The notes under the pieces were generated by a model. The model was not told the DNA's origin and ran no database searches. It was given only the letters and a program-made list of their open reading frames with translations. From the NCBI GenBank assembly GCA_016869645.1, contig VGDO01000041.1:1-35008 (forward strand): a stretch of 35,008 bases of DNA. The letters are read 5' to 3'. A program made the position numbers and the translations under genes. Source of the DNA: Alphaproteobacteria bacterium. GTDB lineage: Bacteria > Pseudomonadota > Alphaproteobacteria > SHVW01. How positions within the stretch are numbered: position 1 is the stretch's first letter; each line of letters begins with the position of its first letter. This document shows positions 1-7,018 of this stretch, one piece after another.

Positions 1-32
1 TCGCGCAGGTCAATCGAGTAAGGTTTGCCCAT
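1..32 (-). CDS. IS630-family transposase, N-terminal fragment (runs off the window)
   Basis: ATG at 32 reads MGKPYSIDLRE before the sequence ends. This matches the usual opening of IS630 transposase helix-turn-helix domains (K-x-Y-S-x-D-L-R-E/x). A GGAGG lies nine bases upstream of the ATG on the same strand, which supports this start. The other nearby ATG (36) runs into a stop after eight codons. Only eleven residues are visible, so catalytic DDE residues and intactness cannot be judged. Confidence 0.55.
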   Translation of the reverse strand, partial: MGKPYSIDLR

Positions 33-126
33 CCATGCTGGCCTCCACTCCAGCCATCATGGTGAATCACATCCGGAAAAGTTTGGGAATCCCCTTTCCG
101 ATTCAACCTGATTTCAACCCGCTCTA
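1..126 (-). mobile_element. Edge of an IS630-like insertion sequence (partial)
   Basis: The minus strand carries the first eleven codons of a reading frame (see the transposase entry) whose start resembles IS630-family transposases, preceded by about 90 bases of non-coding, less GC-rich DNA that ends at a CTAG (124-127) eight bases beyond the dinB stop codon. IS630 elements insert at TA dinucleotides, and TA at 125-126 is a natural candidate for the junction. The rest of the element lies outside the window, so the opposite terminal repeat cannot be compared. The family call rests on few residues; the boundary is inferred. Confidence 0.5.
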
Positions 127-134
127 GACAGCGT

Positions 135-1421
135 TCAGCGCGCGCGACGCTGGCGCGGTTCGAGCGCGCGCCCCTTCATGATCGCATCATCGCCGAGCTT
201 GGCGCGCACGTTGTCGATGGCGCGTTCGACGTCGGCGACGCGGTGGCTCTTCCGGTCGAAGAGATCGGGCGGATCGGCTTCGGACAAATCGCCGAATTCG
301 GCCGCTCCGATGCCGATCAGGCGGTATTTTCTGCCCTGGGCTTCGGCCTCGAGCAAGGGCAGGGCGGTCTGGTAGAGCGTTTCGGCGAGTTGCGTCGGCG
401 CGCCAAGACTGCGCGACCGCGTGATGACGCGGAAATCGGCCGTCTTGAGCTTGAGCGTGACCGATCGGCCGGCGAGCTTGTGCCGCTTCAGCCGCTCGGC
501 GACCTTCTCGCACAACGGCCAGAGCTGCTGCGCCAGCGCTGTGGACGCCGAAACATCCGCGTCGAACGTGGTTTCGGCGGAAATGCTCTTGGTCGGGCCA
601 TCCGGATCGACACTCCGATCGTCGATGCCACGGGCGAAACGGGCAAGCCGCTTGCCGATGGCGCCATAGTGTCCGGTCAGCTCGCGTTCGTCGCGGGTCT
701 GCAACTGGCCGAGCGTCGTGATGCCGTCGGCATTGAGGCGCCGCATCAACGCCGGACCCACGCCCCAGATCAGGCTGACCGGCCGCGTTCGCAGGAAATC
801 GATCGCATCGGCGCGGCCGATGGCGCTGAAGCCGCGCGGCTTGTCCAGATCCGATGCGACCTTGGCGAGAAACTTGTTGTAGCTGAGGCCGATCGACACG
901 GTGATACCGATCTCCTGCTCGATTCTTCGCGCGAGCAGCATGAGCGTGCGGCTGGGGCTTCCGCCGTGCAGTTTTTCGGTACCGGCGAGGTCGAGGAACG
1001 CCTCGTCGATCGACAGCGGTTCGACGAGCGGAGTGGTCGCGATCATCAGACTGCGAACCTGGCGGCCGACCCTTTGATACTTGGCCATGTCGGGGTGGAT
1101 GACGACCGCGTCCGGGCAGGCTTTGAGCGCCTTGAACATCGGCATGGCCGAGCGCACGCCGTAGATGCGCGCAACATAGCAGCAGGCCGACACCACGCCG
1201 CGCTTGCCGCCGCCCACGATGACCGCACGGTCGGCGATATCGGGATTGTCGCGCTTCTCGACGCTGGCATAGAAGGCATCGCAGTCGATATGCGCGATCG
1301 ACAGGCTATCGAGCTCCGCGTGCCGGAATATGCGCGGACTGCCGCAGGCGGGGCAGCGTATCTCGATCGCGTGGGGCGCGGCCGGAATGAGTTCTGCGCA
1401 ATCGCGGCAGCGGGCGATCAT
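135..1421 (-). CDS. dinB: DNA polymerase IV (Y-family, alphaproteobacterial type)
   Basis: Error-prone translesion polymerase of the Y family, 428 residues from ATG 1421. That start is chosen because it overlaps the upstream kinase stop as ATGA, implying translational coupling; the frame stays open further upstream but there it is only the other frame of the kinase gene. Residues 5, 8, 23 and 26 are cysteines (C-x2-C...C-x2-C), a zinc-ribbon-like extension seen in many alphaproteobacterial homologues but not in the shorter E. coli enzyme. The palm follows: IDCDAFYASVE (Asp46, Asp48) and SIDEAFLD (Asp139, Glu140) give the metal-binding acidic residues. Helix-hairpin-helix (WGVGPALMRRL) and little-finger segments follow. 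There is no obvious C-terminal beta-clamp peptide; the tail is basic. An IS element sits eight bases past the stop. Confidence 0.93.
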   Translation of the reverse strand: MIARCRDCAELIPAAPHAIEIRCPACGSPRIFRHAELDSLSIAHIDCDAFYASVEKRDNPDIADRAVIVGGGKRGVVSACCYVARIYGVRSAMPMFKALKACPDAVVIHPDMAKYQRVGRQVRSLMIATTPLVEPLSIDEAFLDLAGTEKLHGGSPSRTLMLLARRIEQEIGITVSIGLSYNKFLAKVASDLDKPRGFSAIGRADAIDFLRTRPVSLIWGVGPALMRRLNADGITTLGQLQTRDERELTGHYGAIGKRLARFARGIDDRSVDPDGPTKSISAETTFDADVSASTALAQQLWPLCEKVAERLKRHKLAGRSVTLKLKTADFRVITRSRSLGAPTQLAETLYQTALPLLEAEAQGRKYRLIGIGAAEFGDLSEADPPDLFDRKSHRVADVERAIDNVRAKLGDDAIMKGRALEPRQRRAR

Positions 1422-2365
1422 GTCGTGCCTTGGCCAAGCGGCCATAACCATGCCGCACCTCGGACGCCGCTCGAATCGCCGTGGCGGGGCGGGACCAGCT
1501 TGGTGTCGATCGTATCGGAGAACACATAGTCGCGCCACAGAGGGGGCACGTTGACGTAGAGGCGGCTGAGGTTGGACATGCCGCCGCCCAGGACGATGAC
1601 GTGCGGATCGATGATATTGATGATGTGTGCGAGAGCACGCGCGAGGCGCTCTTCGTATCGCTGCAAGGCGGTCTCGGCGTCGCGATCGTCGCCTGCTGCG
1701 GCCTTTACGATGTCGGACGCTGTCAACCCGGCGCGGCCTGTCGCGGCGGCGAAACCGCTGGCCATGGCCGGTCCGGATAGAAAGACCTCGATGCAGCCGT
1801 GCCGGCCGCAATAGCAGGCGGGGCCGGGGCGCTCGTCGTCGCGCGGCCATGGCAACGGATTGTGGCCCCATTCTCCGGAAATGGCGTTGGCGCCGGTCAG
1901 GACGTGGCCCGAGACGACAATGCCGCCGCCCACGCCCGTCCCAAGGATGACACCGAAGACGATTTCGGCGCCCGCGGCCGCGCCATCGACCGCCTCAGAC
2001 AGCGCGAAGCAGTTGGCGTCGTTGGCCATGCGCACGGGTCGATTGAGTGCGGCCGCGAGATCGCGATCGAGCGGCTGGCCCATCAGCGCCTGCGAGTTCG
2101 AGTTCTTGATGAGACCACTGCGCGGTGAGATTGCGCCCGGCGTTCCGACGCCGACCGATCCCCTCTCGCCCAATTCTCGCTCGATGTCGTGCACCATGAT
2201 GACGATCGCCGCGATCGTCGCGCGATAGTCTCCTGAGGGCGTCGGTCGGCGCCGGCGGACCAGTTCGCGGCCGTCGTCGGCGAGCGCGACGACCTCGATT
2301 TTGGTGCCGCCGAGATCGACGCCGATCCTCACGAAGAGCCTCGAGGTGATCCCGTCCGACGTCAT
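1418..2365 (-). CDS. mak: ROK-family sugar kinase, fructokinase (Mak)-like
   Basis: Cytoplasmic ATP-dependent hexose kinase of the ROK family, 315 residues. DLGGT (residues 17-21) is the phosphate-binding motif; NDAN at 115-118 supplies the catalytic Asp116; GEWGHN with His168 and the cluster Cys184, Cys186, Cys191 form the ROK structural zinc site. Long stretches (EAVDGAAAGA, GEWGHNPLPW, HGDSSGVRGAAWLWP at the C terminus) closely resemble remembered E. coli Mak manno(fructo)kinase, so fructose or mannose is the likeliest substrate, by similarity only. It is the first gene of a two-gene unit: its TGA (1420-1418) overlaps the dinB ATG. It faces away from divK across a 331-bp spacer. No sugar transporter or regulator lies beside it, so its physiological role is open. 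Confidence 0.88.
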   Translation of the reverse strand: MTSDGITSRLFVRIGVDLGGTKIEVVALADDGRELVRRRRPTPSGDYRATIAAIVIMVHDIERELGERGSVGVGTPGAISPRSGLIKNSNSQALMGQPLDRDLAAALNRPVRMANDANCFALSEAVDGAAAGAEIVFGVILGTGVGGGIVVSGHVLTGANAISGEWGHNPLPWPRDDERPGPACYCGRHGCIEVFLSGPAMASGFAAATGRAGLTASDIVKAAAGDDRDAETALQRYEERLARALAHIINIIDPHVIVLGGGMSNLSRLYVNVPPLWRDYVFSDTIDTKLVPPRHGDSSGVRGAAWLWPLGQGTT

Positions 2366-2696
2366 CGGAGAGCCGCACCGGCGCCGGGCGAAATGACCGC
2401 ATCGGGTCGAATCGAGATTAACCGCGGTGGCGCGCGGAATGGCCCACGGATAGACGCTCGTCGGTCGGGCATACTTTGGATATGCTTACCTCGTTCGTGG
2501 GGGGAGGGCGCCGGCGGTGCGCTCGTCCCGCGCTCAAGGCCGTCAACCCGCGCCTTTCGTGTGTTGCCGTGAGGCTTCGCGCCCGTCCCCGCGGCAATTT
2601 TGCTCAATTTGCGGGCATGTCCATGTTTTACTTTTACCATTGCTTCGCTAGGATACGGCACCGAAGGGGGCCGCCGGTCAAGCCGGCGGATGGCGA
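2366..2696. other. Divergent intergenic region between mak and divK (331 bp)
   Basis: No convincing gene here. It must hold the promoters of both mak (minus) and divK (plus). Visible features are a TTAACC at 2418-2423 that resembles a CtrA half-site, an imperfect dyad GCATA-7nt-TATGC (2469-2485), an AT-rich patch at about 2596-2640 unlike the surrounding GC-rich DNA, a TAGGAT hexamer at 2649-2654 as a possible -10 without a clear -35, and a GC hairpin directly before divK (separate entry). None of these is strong enough to fix a start site. Confidence 0.5.
2671..2689 (+). promoter_or_regulatory. GC-rich stem-loop in the divK leader, overlapping the ribosome-binding region
   Basis: CCGCCGG, a five-base loop, and CCGGCGG form a perfect 7-bp stem ending seven bases before the divK ATG (2697). 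The only purine-rich SD candidate (GGCGGA, 2686-2691) overlaps the 3' arm, so the fold would occlude ribosome binding. The dyad is seen directly; a regulatory effect is inference. Confidence 0.4.
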
Positions 2697-3062
2697 ATGG
2701 CGAAAACCGTTTTGATCGTTGAGGACAATGAGCTCAATATGAAGCTCTTCCATGATCTGTTGGAAGCGCACGGGTACAATATTCTGCAGACGCGGGACGG
2801 CATCGAAGCCCTGAAGCTCGCGCGCAAGCATCACCCGGATCTCATCTTGATGGATATTCAGCTACCTGAAGTCTCCGGACTTGAGGTGACCAAGTGGATC
2901 AAGGAAGACGACAACATGAAGTCGATTCCGATCATCGCGGTCACGGCGTTCGCCATGAAAGGCGATGAAGAGAAGATTCGCGAGAGCGGATGCGAAGCAT
3001 ACATAGCCAAGCCGATCTCGGTTTCCCACTTCCTCGAGACCGTGCAGAAGTTCCTCAGCTAG
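2697..3062 (+). CDS. divK: DivK, single-domain cell-cycle response regulator
   Basis: A 121-residue stand-alone receiver domain. Acidic pocket Glu9-Asp10, phosphoacceptor Asp53 (LILMDIQLP), the switch threonine in VTAFAM and the invariant lysine in AKPIS are all present. The length and Asp53 numbering match Caulobacter DivK, which carries phosphate to and from PleC/DivJ and controls the DivL-CckA-CtrA pathway. In this window the next gene is pleD, seven bases downstream, reproducing the divK-pleD order of alphaproteobacteria. A GC hairpin covers the ribosome-binding region, so translation may be controlled. Function in this organism is inferred from orthology. Confidence 0.93.
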   Translation: MAKTVLIVEDNELNMKLFHDLLEAHGYNILQTRDGIEALKLARKHHPDLILMDIQLPEVSGLEVTKWIKEDDNMKSIPIIAVTAFAMKGDEEKIRESGCEAYIAKPISVSHFLETVQKFLS

Positions 3063-3069
3063 GAAAGCA

Positions 3070-4485
3070 ATGCCGGGTCGCATTCTGGTCGTCGACGATG
3101 TTCTGTTGAACGTCAAGCTGCTAGAAGCGAAGCTGGCGAGCGAGTACTTCGACGTCATCACGGCAATGAACGGGCCGGACGCGATCGAAGTCGCCAAGTC
3201 CAAGACTCCCGACATCATCCTTCTCGACGTCATGATGCCCGGCATGGACGGCTTCGAAGTCTGCAGGCGTCTCAAGACCGACCCCGAAGTCGGTCACGTT
3301 CCCGTGATCATGGTTACGGCGCTCAGTGACGCTGCCGACCGCGTGCGCGGTCTGGAGGCGGGCGCCGACGACTTCTTGACCAAGCCCGTGAGCGACACGG
3401 CGCTATTCGCACGGGTGCGTTCGCTCATCCGGCTAAAGATCATGATGGACGAGTGGCGCCTGCGCGAATCGACGTCGAGTCAGTTCGGCGTCACGCACGG
3501 CGCCGTCCTTCCCCTGATCGAAGATCCGCGCGCCGCTACCGTCCTGGTCGTCGAGAACAACGCGATCGACGGCGCCAATATTCGCGATGCCCTGGCGACC
3601 GATTCCGACGAGGTCGTGATCGTGACTTCGGCTGAGCAGGGGCAGCAGATCGCGCTACGACGCGAGTTCGATCTCGTGATCGTGTCGACTGGCCTGACCG
3701 ATACCGACGCCCTGCGCCTGAGCTCGTACTTCCGCGCCCAGGAGCGCACGCGACAAATCCCGATCCTGCTTGTCGCCGAAGAGGACGAGACGGAAAAGCT
3801 CGCCAAGAGCCTCGATCTCGGCGTGAACGACTATCTGATCAAGCCGATCGATCGCAACGAGCTGCTAGCCCGGGTGCGCACCCAGATCAGGCGGCGGCGC
3901 TACCAGGACCGGCTGCGTGCGAATTTCGAGATGAGCCTGGCCATGGCTCTGACCGATAGTCTGACCGGGATCTACAACAGGCGCTATCTGGTCAGCCATC
4001 TGCAGGCGCTGACCGGGCGCGCGGCCAGCACAGGCAAGACGATCGGGGTGATGATGCTCGACGTCGACCATTTCAAGTTGATCAACGACACCTACGGTCA
4101 TCAGGTGGGCGACGAGGTGTTGCGCGAAGTGGCGCAGCGCATCACCCACAATGTGCGCAACTTCGATCTGGTCGCGCGCTACGGTGGCGAGGAATTCGTC
4201 GTCGTGATGCCCGACACGGGCCCGGAGATCGCGCTGATGGTTGCCGAACGTTTGCGCGGCAAGATGGCGGATGTGGCGTTCGTCGTGCCCAGCGCCAAGC
4301 GGGATCTCAATGTCACGATCAGCATCGGCGTGGCCTGCGCCCACTCGTCGAACGAGCAGCCGGCTCATCTGCTGCAGCGCGCCGATGAGGCGCTCTATTC
4401 CGCCAAGCAGCAGGGACGCAACCGCGTCGTCACAAGCGATCTCCCGCCGCCGCCGGCGGCGGCGCTGGGCGGCGCCAGCAGCTAG
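3070..4485 (+). CDS. pleD: PleD, REC-REC-GGDEF diguanylate cyclase
   Basis: Diguanylate cyclase making c-di-GMP from two GTP, 471 residues. Receiver 1 (about 4-120) has Asp9-Asp10, phosphoacceptor Asp53 ([12 protein letters not shown]) and Lys105. Receiver 2 (about 156-272) is an adaptor: its expected acceptor position reads IVSTG, with no Asp. The GGDEF domain (about 290-455) has the active-site motif GGEEF at 372-376 and the allosteric inhibition site RNFD at 363-366 (RxxD, five residues ahead), so product feedback is expected. A proline/alanine-rich tail ends the protein. AGGAA at 3062-3066 is a good SD. It forms an operon with divK. Its TAG stop overlaps, in a shared CTAG, the stop of the convergent VOC gene. 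By orthology it acts in polar development and motility-to-sessile transitions. Confidence 0.94.
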   Translation: MPGRILVVDDVLLNVKLLEAKLASEYFDVITAMNGPDAIEVAKSKTPDIILLDVMMPGMDGFEVCRRLKTDPEVGHVPVIMVTALSDAADRVRGLEAGADDFLTKPVSDTALFARVRSLIRLKIMMDEWRLRESTSSQFGVTHGAVLPLIEDPRAATVLVVENNAIDGANIRDALATDSDEVVIVTSAEQGQQIALRREFDLVIVSTGLTDTDALRLSSYFRAQERTRQIPILLVAEEDETEKLAKSLDLGVNDYLIKPIDRNELLARVRTQIRRRRYQDRLRANFEMSLAMALTDSLTGIYNRRYLVSHLQALTGRAASTGKTIGVMMLDVDHFKLINDTYGHQVGDEVLREVAQRITHNVRNFDLVARYGGEEFVVVMPDTGPEIALMVAERLRGKMADVAFVVPSAKRDLNVTISIGVACAHSSNEQPAHLLQRADEALYSAKQQGRNRVVTSDLPPPPAAALGGASS

Positions 4486-4886
4486 CGGTCAGCGTGTGGA
4501 CCGGTGCGCGCGTGGCACACGGCTTCGATCCGGTTACCGTCCGGATCGCGCACGAAGGCGCCATAATAGTCGGCGTGATAGTGCGGCCGCAGGCCCGGGC
4601 GGCCATCGTCCGTTCCGCCGGCGACGAGTGCGGCACCATGGAAAGCGTCGACCCGGCTGTGATCGGAGGCCGCGAAGGCCCAATGGCGCCGGTCGGTTAC
4701 GACCGACGGAGCTTTCACGATCGAAATGTAGCAGTGGCTGAAATCGTCGGCGCTATTGCGTTGCCCGTACCCGATTGAGTGCTCCGACGTGTTGACTCGG
4801 GGATAGCCCAGTGCGCCCAGCACGGCATCGTAGAATCGGCCGGAGCGATCGAGGTCGGTAACGGTGATAGAGACGTGGTCGATCAT
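4482..4886 (-). CDS. VOC-fold (glyoxalase/bleomycin-resistance-like) protein
   Basis: A 134-residue protein with one vicinal-oxygen-chelate domain made of two beta-alpha-beta3 halves. The N terminus [18 protein letters not shown], the centre [22 protein letters not shown] and the terminal-strand Glu are typical. His4 and the Glu in GNRIEA are likely metal ligands. Small VOC proteins of this type have varied or unknown substrates (glyoxalase-like lyases, dioxygenases, drug binding), so no reaction can be assigned. It lies downstream of rpmG in the same direction but behind the rpmG terminator, so it is expressed by readthrough or from its own unseen promoter. It ends with a 4-bp CTAG stop overlap with pleD. 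Confidence 0.8.
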   Translation of the reverse strand: MIDHVSITVTDLDRSGRFYDAVLGALGYPRVNTSEHSIGYGQRNSADDFSHCYISIVKAPSVVTDRRHWAFAASDHSRVDAFHGAALVAGGTDDGRPGLRPHYHADYYGAFVRDPDGNRIEAVCHARTGPHADR

Positions 4887-4910
4887 CGGGCCCCTACGGC
4901 TACGGGCAAA

Positions 4911-4937
4911 ACGAAAGGGCCGCCAAAGGGCGGCCCT
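4911..4937 (-). terminator. Intrinsic terminator of rpmG
   Basis: On the minus strand, 26 bases past the rpmG stop, AGGGCCGCC/GGCGGCCCT arms (4916-4924 and 4929-4937) form a 9-bp GC stem with a four-base loop, followed by a T-rich run (TTTCGTTTT). This is the standard rho-independent form. Confidence 0.75.
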
Positions 4938-4962
4938 GCACCGGCAACGCGCGGCAGGCCGC

Positions 4963-5130
4963 CTACTTGATCTTGCCTTCCTTGAACACGACGTGCTTGC
5001 GAACGACGGGGTCGTATTTCTTCACCGACATCTTCTCGGTCGACTTGCGCGGGTTCTTCATCGTCACGTAGTAGAAGCCGGTTTCAGCCGTGCTCTCGAG
5101 CTTGATCTGAATGGTGTTTGCCTTGGCCAT
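4963..5130 (-). CDS. rpmG: 50S ribosomal protein L33
   Basis: A 55-residue basic protein translated from ATG 5130, reading [18 protein letters not shown] and ending FKEGKIK. The motifs [16 protein letters not shown] and [15 protein letters not shown] are those of bacterial L33, a small protein of the large ribosomal subunit near the E site. It has no zinc-binding CxxC pairs, so it is the C-minus (zinc-independent) form usual in proteobacteria. It is monocistronic in appearance: a clear promoter lies about 40-65 bases upstream and an intrinsic terminator just downstream. rpmG near pleD-divK is a common alphaproteobacterial arrangement. Confidence 0.95.
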   Translation of the reverse strand: MAKANTIQIKLESTAETGFYYVTMKNPRKSTEKMSVKKYDPVVRKHVVFKEGKIK

Positions 5131-5169
5131 GATGCCTGCTCGCGGTAAGCGGATGTCTGAAGCGGCAGG

Positions 5170-5197
5170 ACAATAGCCGCTTGGCCCGGACTGTCAA
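5170..5197 (-). promoter_or_regulatory. Predicted sigma-70-type promoter of rpmG
   Basis: On the minus strand TTGACA (5197-5192, perfect -35) and TATTGT (5175-5170, -10, four of six) are separated by 16 bases, placing the start near 5163, some 33 bases before the rpmG ATG. The -35 lies in a small dyad GGACT/AGTCC. It begins nine bases after the S41 protease stop codon. Confidence 0.6.
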
Positions 5198-5205
5198 GTC
5201 CGCGC

Positions 5206-6762
5206 TCAGTGGGTGGCCGCAGCAACCTCGGGCGTCAGATCGCCCAGCCGCAAGGTCATGGCGCGGGCGAACAGGGGCGGGTCCTCCAGGAGCTGGCGGG
5301 CCACCTGGATCTCGAGTTCGCCACCTCCAGAACGAGCCGGGCAACCCTTGCCCAGCTTTTCGCGGACGGCGGTGTCGACCGGGATCATCCGCTGCTGGCG
5401 CGGCGTTCCGTCCGACACGCGCGGCGCGCTGCTGCGAATCGCCGACATGAGCATGCGGGAGTCCGCGCCGGCGAAGCTGGTGCACACCGTCGGCATGACG
5501 CCGAAATCTTGGAGCGGATAGCCGGTCGGAGCGTAGAAACGCGCCCAAGTCAGCGTCATTTCGCCGCCATTCGGCATGCGCTGCACGGTCTGGACCGTGC
5601 CCTTGCCGTAGGACCGGGTGCCGATGACCAGAGCGCGACCGGAGTCCTGCAGAGCGGCCGCGACGATCTCGGCAGCCGATGCGGAATGGTGGTCGACCAG
5701 CACGATGAGCGGCAGGCCCCGCGTTATGTCATCCCGTCGCGCGTCGAAGTGCTGCCGGCTGTTGGGGTGGCGGCCGCGGATGGAGACGATCTCGCCATCG
5801 GATACGAACAGGTTCGATACAGACACGGCCTGATCGAGCAGGCCACCCGGATTGCCGCGCAGGTCCAGGATGACGCCGTTCAGGCGCGGACCGATTTCGG
5901 TTCGCGCGACGTTGAAATGTTCGCGCAGCGTTTGCGCCGTGCGTTGGTTGAAGCTTGCGAGCTTGAAGTACGCGGCGTCGCCTTCGCGACGATAGGTCAC
6001 GGTCGGCGGCACGATGAACGCGCGCTGCAGGCTGACGGTGATGTTCCTGTCCTTGCGTCGGACCGTCACCGAGAGCGTGCTGTCTACCGGACCGCGCAAC
6101 CGGCGCACCAGATCGTTGAGCTCCATGCCGCCGAGTTCCTGGCCGTCGACGTGCGTGAAGACGTCGTCGACGATCAGCCCGGCCCGTGCGGCGGGCGTAT
6201 TCTCCAATACGGCGGCAATGCGCCGCGGGTCGTCTTCGCGCGCCAGCGTCACGCCGATGCCACCGAAGCCGTCGCGCGCCGCGCGGTTGTCATTGGCAGC
6301 CTCGGCGGTCGCATAGCGCGAGAAGCGGTCGAGCGACGATAGAGCCGCGTCGAACACCGCCTTGTAGATCCGTTCCGGCCTGCTGTCGGCGAGGGCATTG
6401 GAGGAGTCGCGGCCGGCGACGATGGCGCTGGTCGTCAGCCTCGCCCAGGCCGTGGTGTCGTCTTCGCGCGGAGCGGGGAAGGTGCCGACGACGGACGAAC
6501 CGACGGCCACCTCGATGAGGTTGGACCGGCGTTCGACCGCCAGTGACGGTTCGAGCGACTTGAGGCCGTTGAGCCCCTTGGTCGTCACATCCGACAGTTT
6601 CACAGGATCGATGAAGTATTCCTGGATGCTGTCATAGCCGGCCAGGAACATTTCCGTGGTCGCAACCGAGCTGAATGCAGTGGGAGGCGGCGGCGCCAGC
6701 GCACCATTGGAACCGGCGCACGCGGCGACCAACAACAAGGCCAGAGGCGCAAATCGACTCAT
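5206..6762 (-). CDS. S41-family carboxy-terminal processing protease, predicted lipoprotein
   Basis: CtpA/Prc-like serine protease with PDZ domain, 518 residues from ATG 6762. This start is chosen over an upstream ATG because it yields a clean lipoprotein signal, LLLVAAC, with lipidated Cys15 followed by Ala-Gly, predicting attachment to a periplasmic membrane face. An N-terminal helical region (about 30-160) is followed by PDZ (about 165-250; FGGIGVTL, AARAGLIVDD, VRRLRGP) and the S41 fold (RLNGVILDLRGNPGG). Catalytic Ser362 (HSASAAE) and Lys387 (YGKGTVQ) have the 25-residue spacing of CtpB. A C-terminal extension of about 100 residues contains two cysteines. Family members trim or degrade periplasmic proteins, often cell-wall hydrolases and lipoproteins; the target is unknown here. 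It lies 256 bp downstream of rnr on the same strand. Confidence 0.88.
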   Translation of the reverse strand: MSRFAPLALLLVAACAGSNGALAPPPPTAFSSVATTEMFLAGYDSIQEYFIDPVKLSDVTTKGLNGLKSLEPSLAVERRSNLIEVAVGSSVVGTFPAPREDDTTAWARLTTSAIVAGRDSSNALADSRPERIYKAVFDAALSSLDRFSRYATAEAANDNRAARDGFGGIGVTLAREDDPRRIAAVLENTPAARAGLIVDDVFTHVDGQELGGMELNDLVRRLRGPVDSTLSVTVRRKDRNITVSLQRAFIVPPTVTYRREGDAAYFKLASFNQRTAQTLREHFNVARTEIGPRLNGVILDLRGNPGGLLDQAVSVSNLFVSDGEIVSIRGRHPNSRQHFDARRDDITRGLPLIVLVDHHSASAAEIVAAALQDSGRALVIGTRSYGKGTVQTVQRMPNGGEMTLTWARFYAPTGYPLQDFGVMPTVCTSFAGADSRMLMSAIRSSAPRVSDGTPRQQRMIPVDTAVREKLGKGCPARSGGGELEIQVARQLLEDPPLFARAMTLRLGDLTPEVAAATH

Positions 6763-6830
6763 ACACGGCGCGCCCCGCTGCGCGCAAAACCCAAAGAACG
6801 ACATTGCAGACCCTGGCAAGCTGTCCGGCC

Positions 6831-6859
6831 ATCATACCCGGAAATGCTGGAAATTCCAG
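6831..6859 (-). promoter_or_regulatory. Possible promoter with dyad upstream of the S41 protease gene
   Basis: In the 256-bp gap behind rnr the minus strand has TATGAT (6836-6831) as a good -10, 17 bases from CTGGAA, a poor -35. That poor -35 is the half of a 13-base palindrome CTGGAA-A-TTCCAG (6847-6859). A dyad in place of a consensus -35 would suit an activator site, but this rests on pattern only. The rest of the gap holds no gene I can support. Confidence 0.25.
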
Positions 6860-7018
6860 AGATTTGCGTGCCGGAGCGGACGTGGATCCGGCACCGGGCG
6901 CGCCGTGCGGCGACGTGCCGCAGTCGGTGTGCGTCATGCGGCCCTGTGCTGCGCGCGGACGCCGCCGGAGAGCGCATGACGGCATGGCAGCCGACCGCCG
7001 CTGGCCCCCGATGACTGT

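Noticed and set aside
1422..1871. N-terminal extension of DinB by up to 150 residues
   Set aside because: The added sequence is Arg-rich and is the other frame of the sugar kinase; the ATG at 1421 overlaps the kinase stop and starts directly at the cysteine extension.
6763..7018. A small gene between rnr and the S41 protease
   Set aside because: The open frames here cross into neighbouring genes and show no SD or composition of a real protein; I see only a possible weak promoter and a short dyad.
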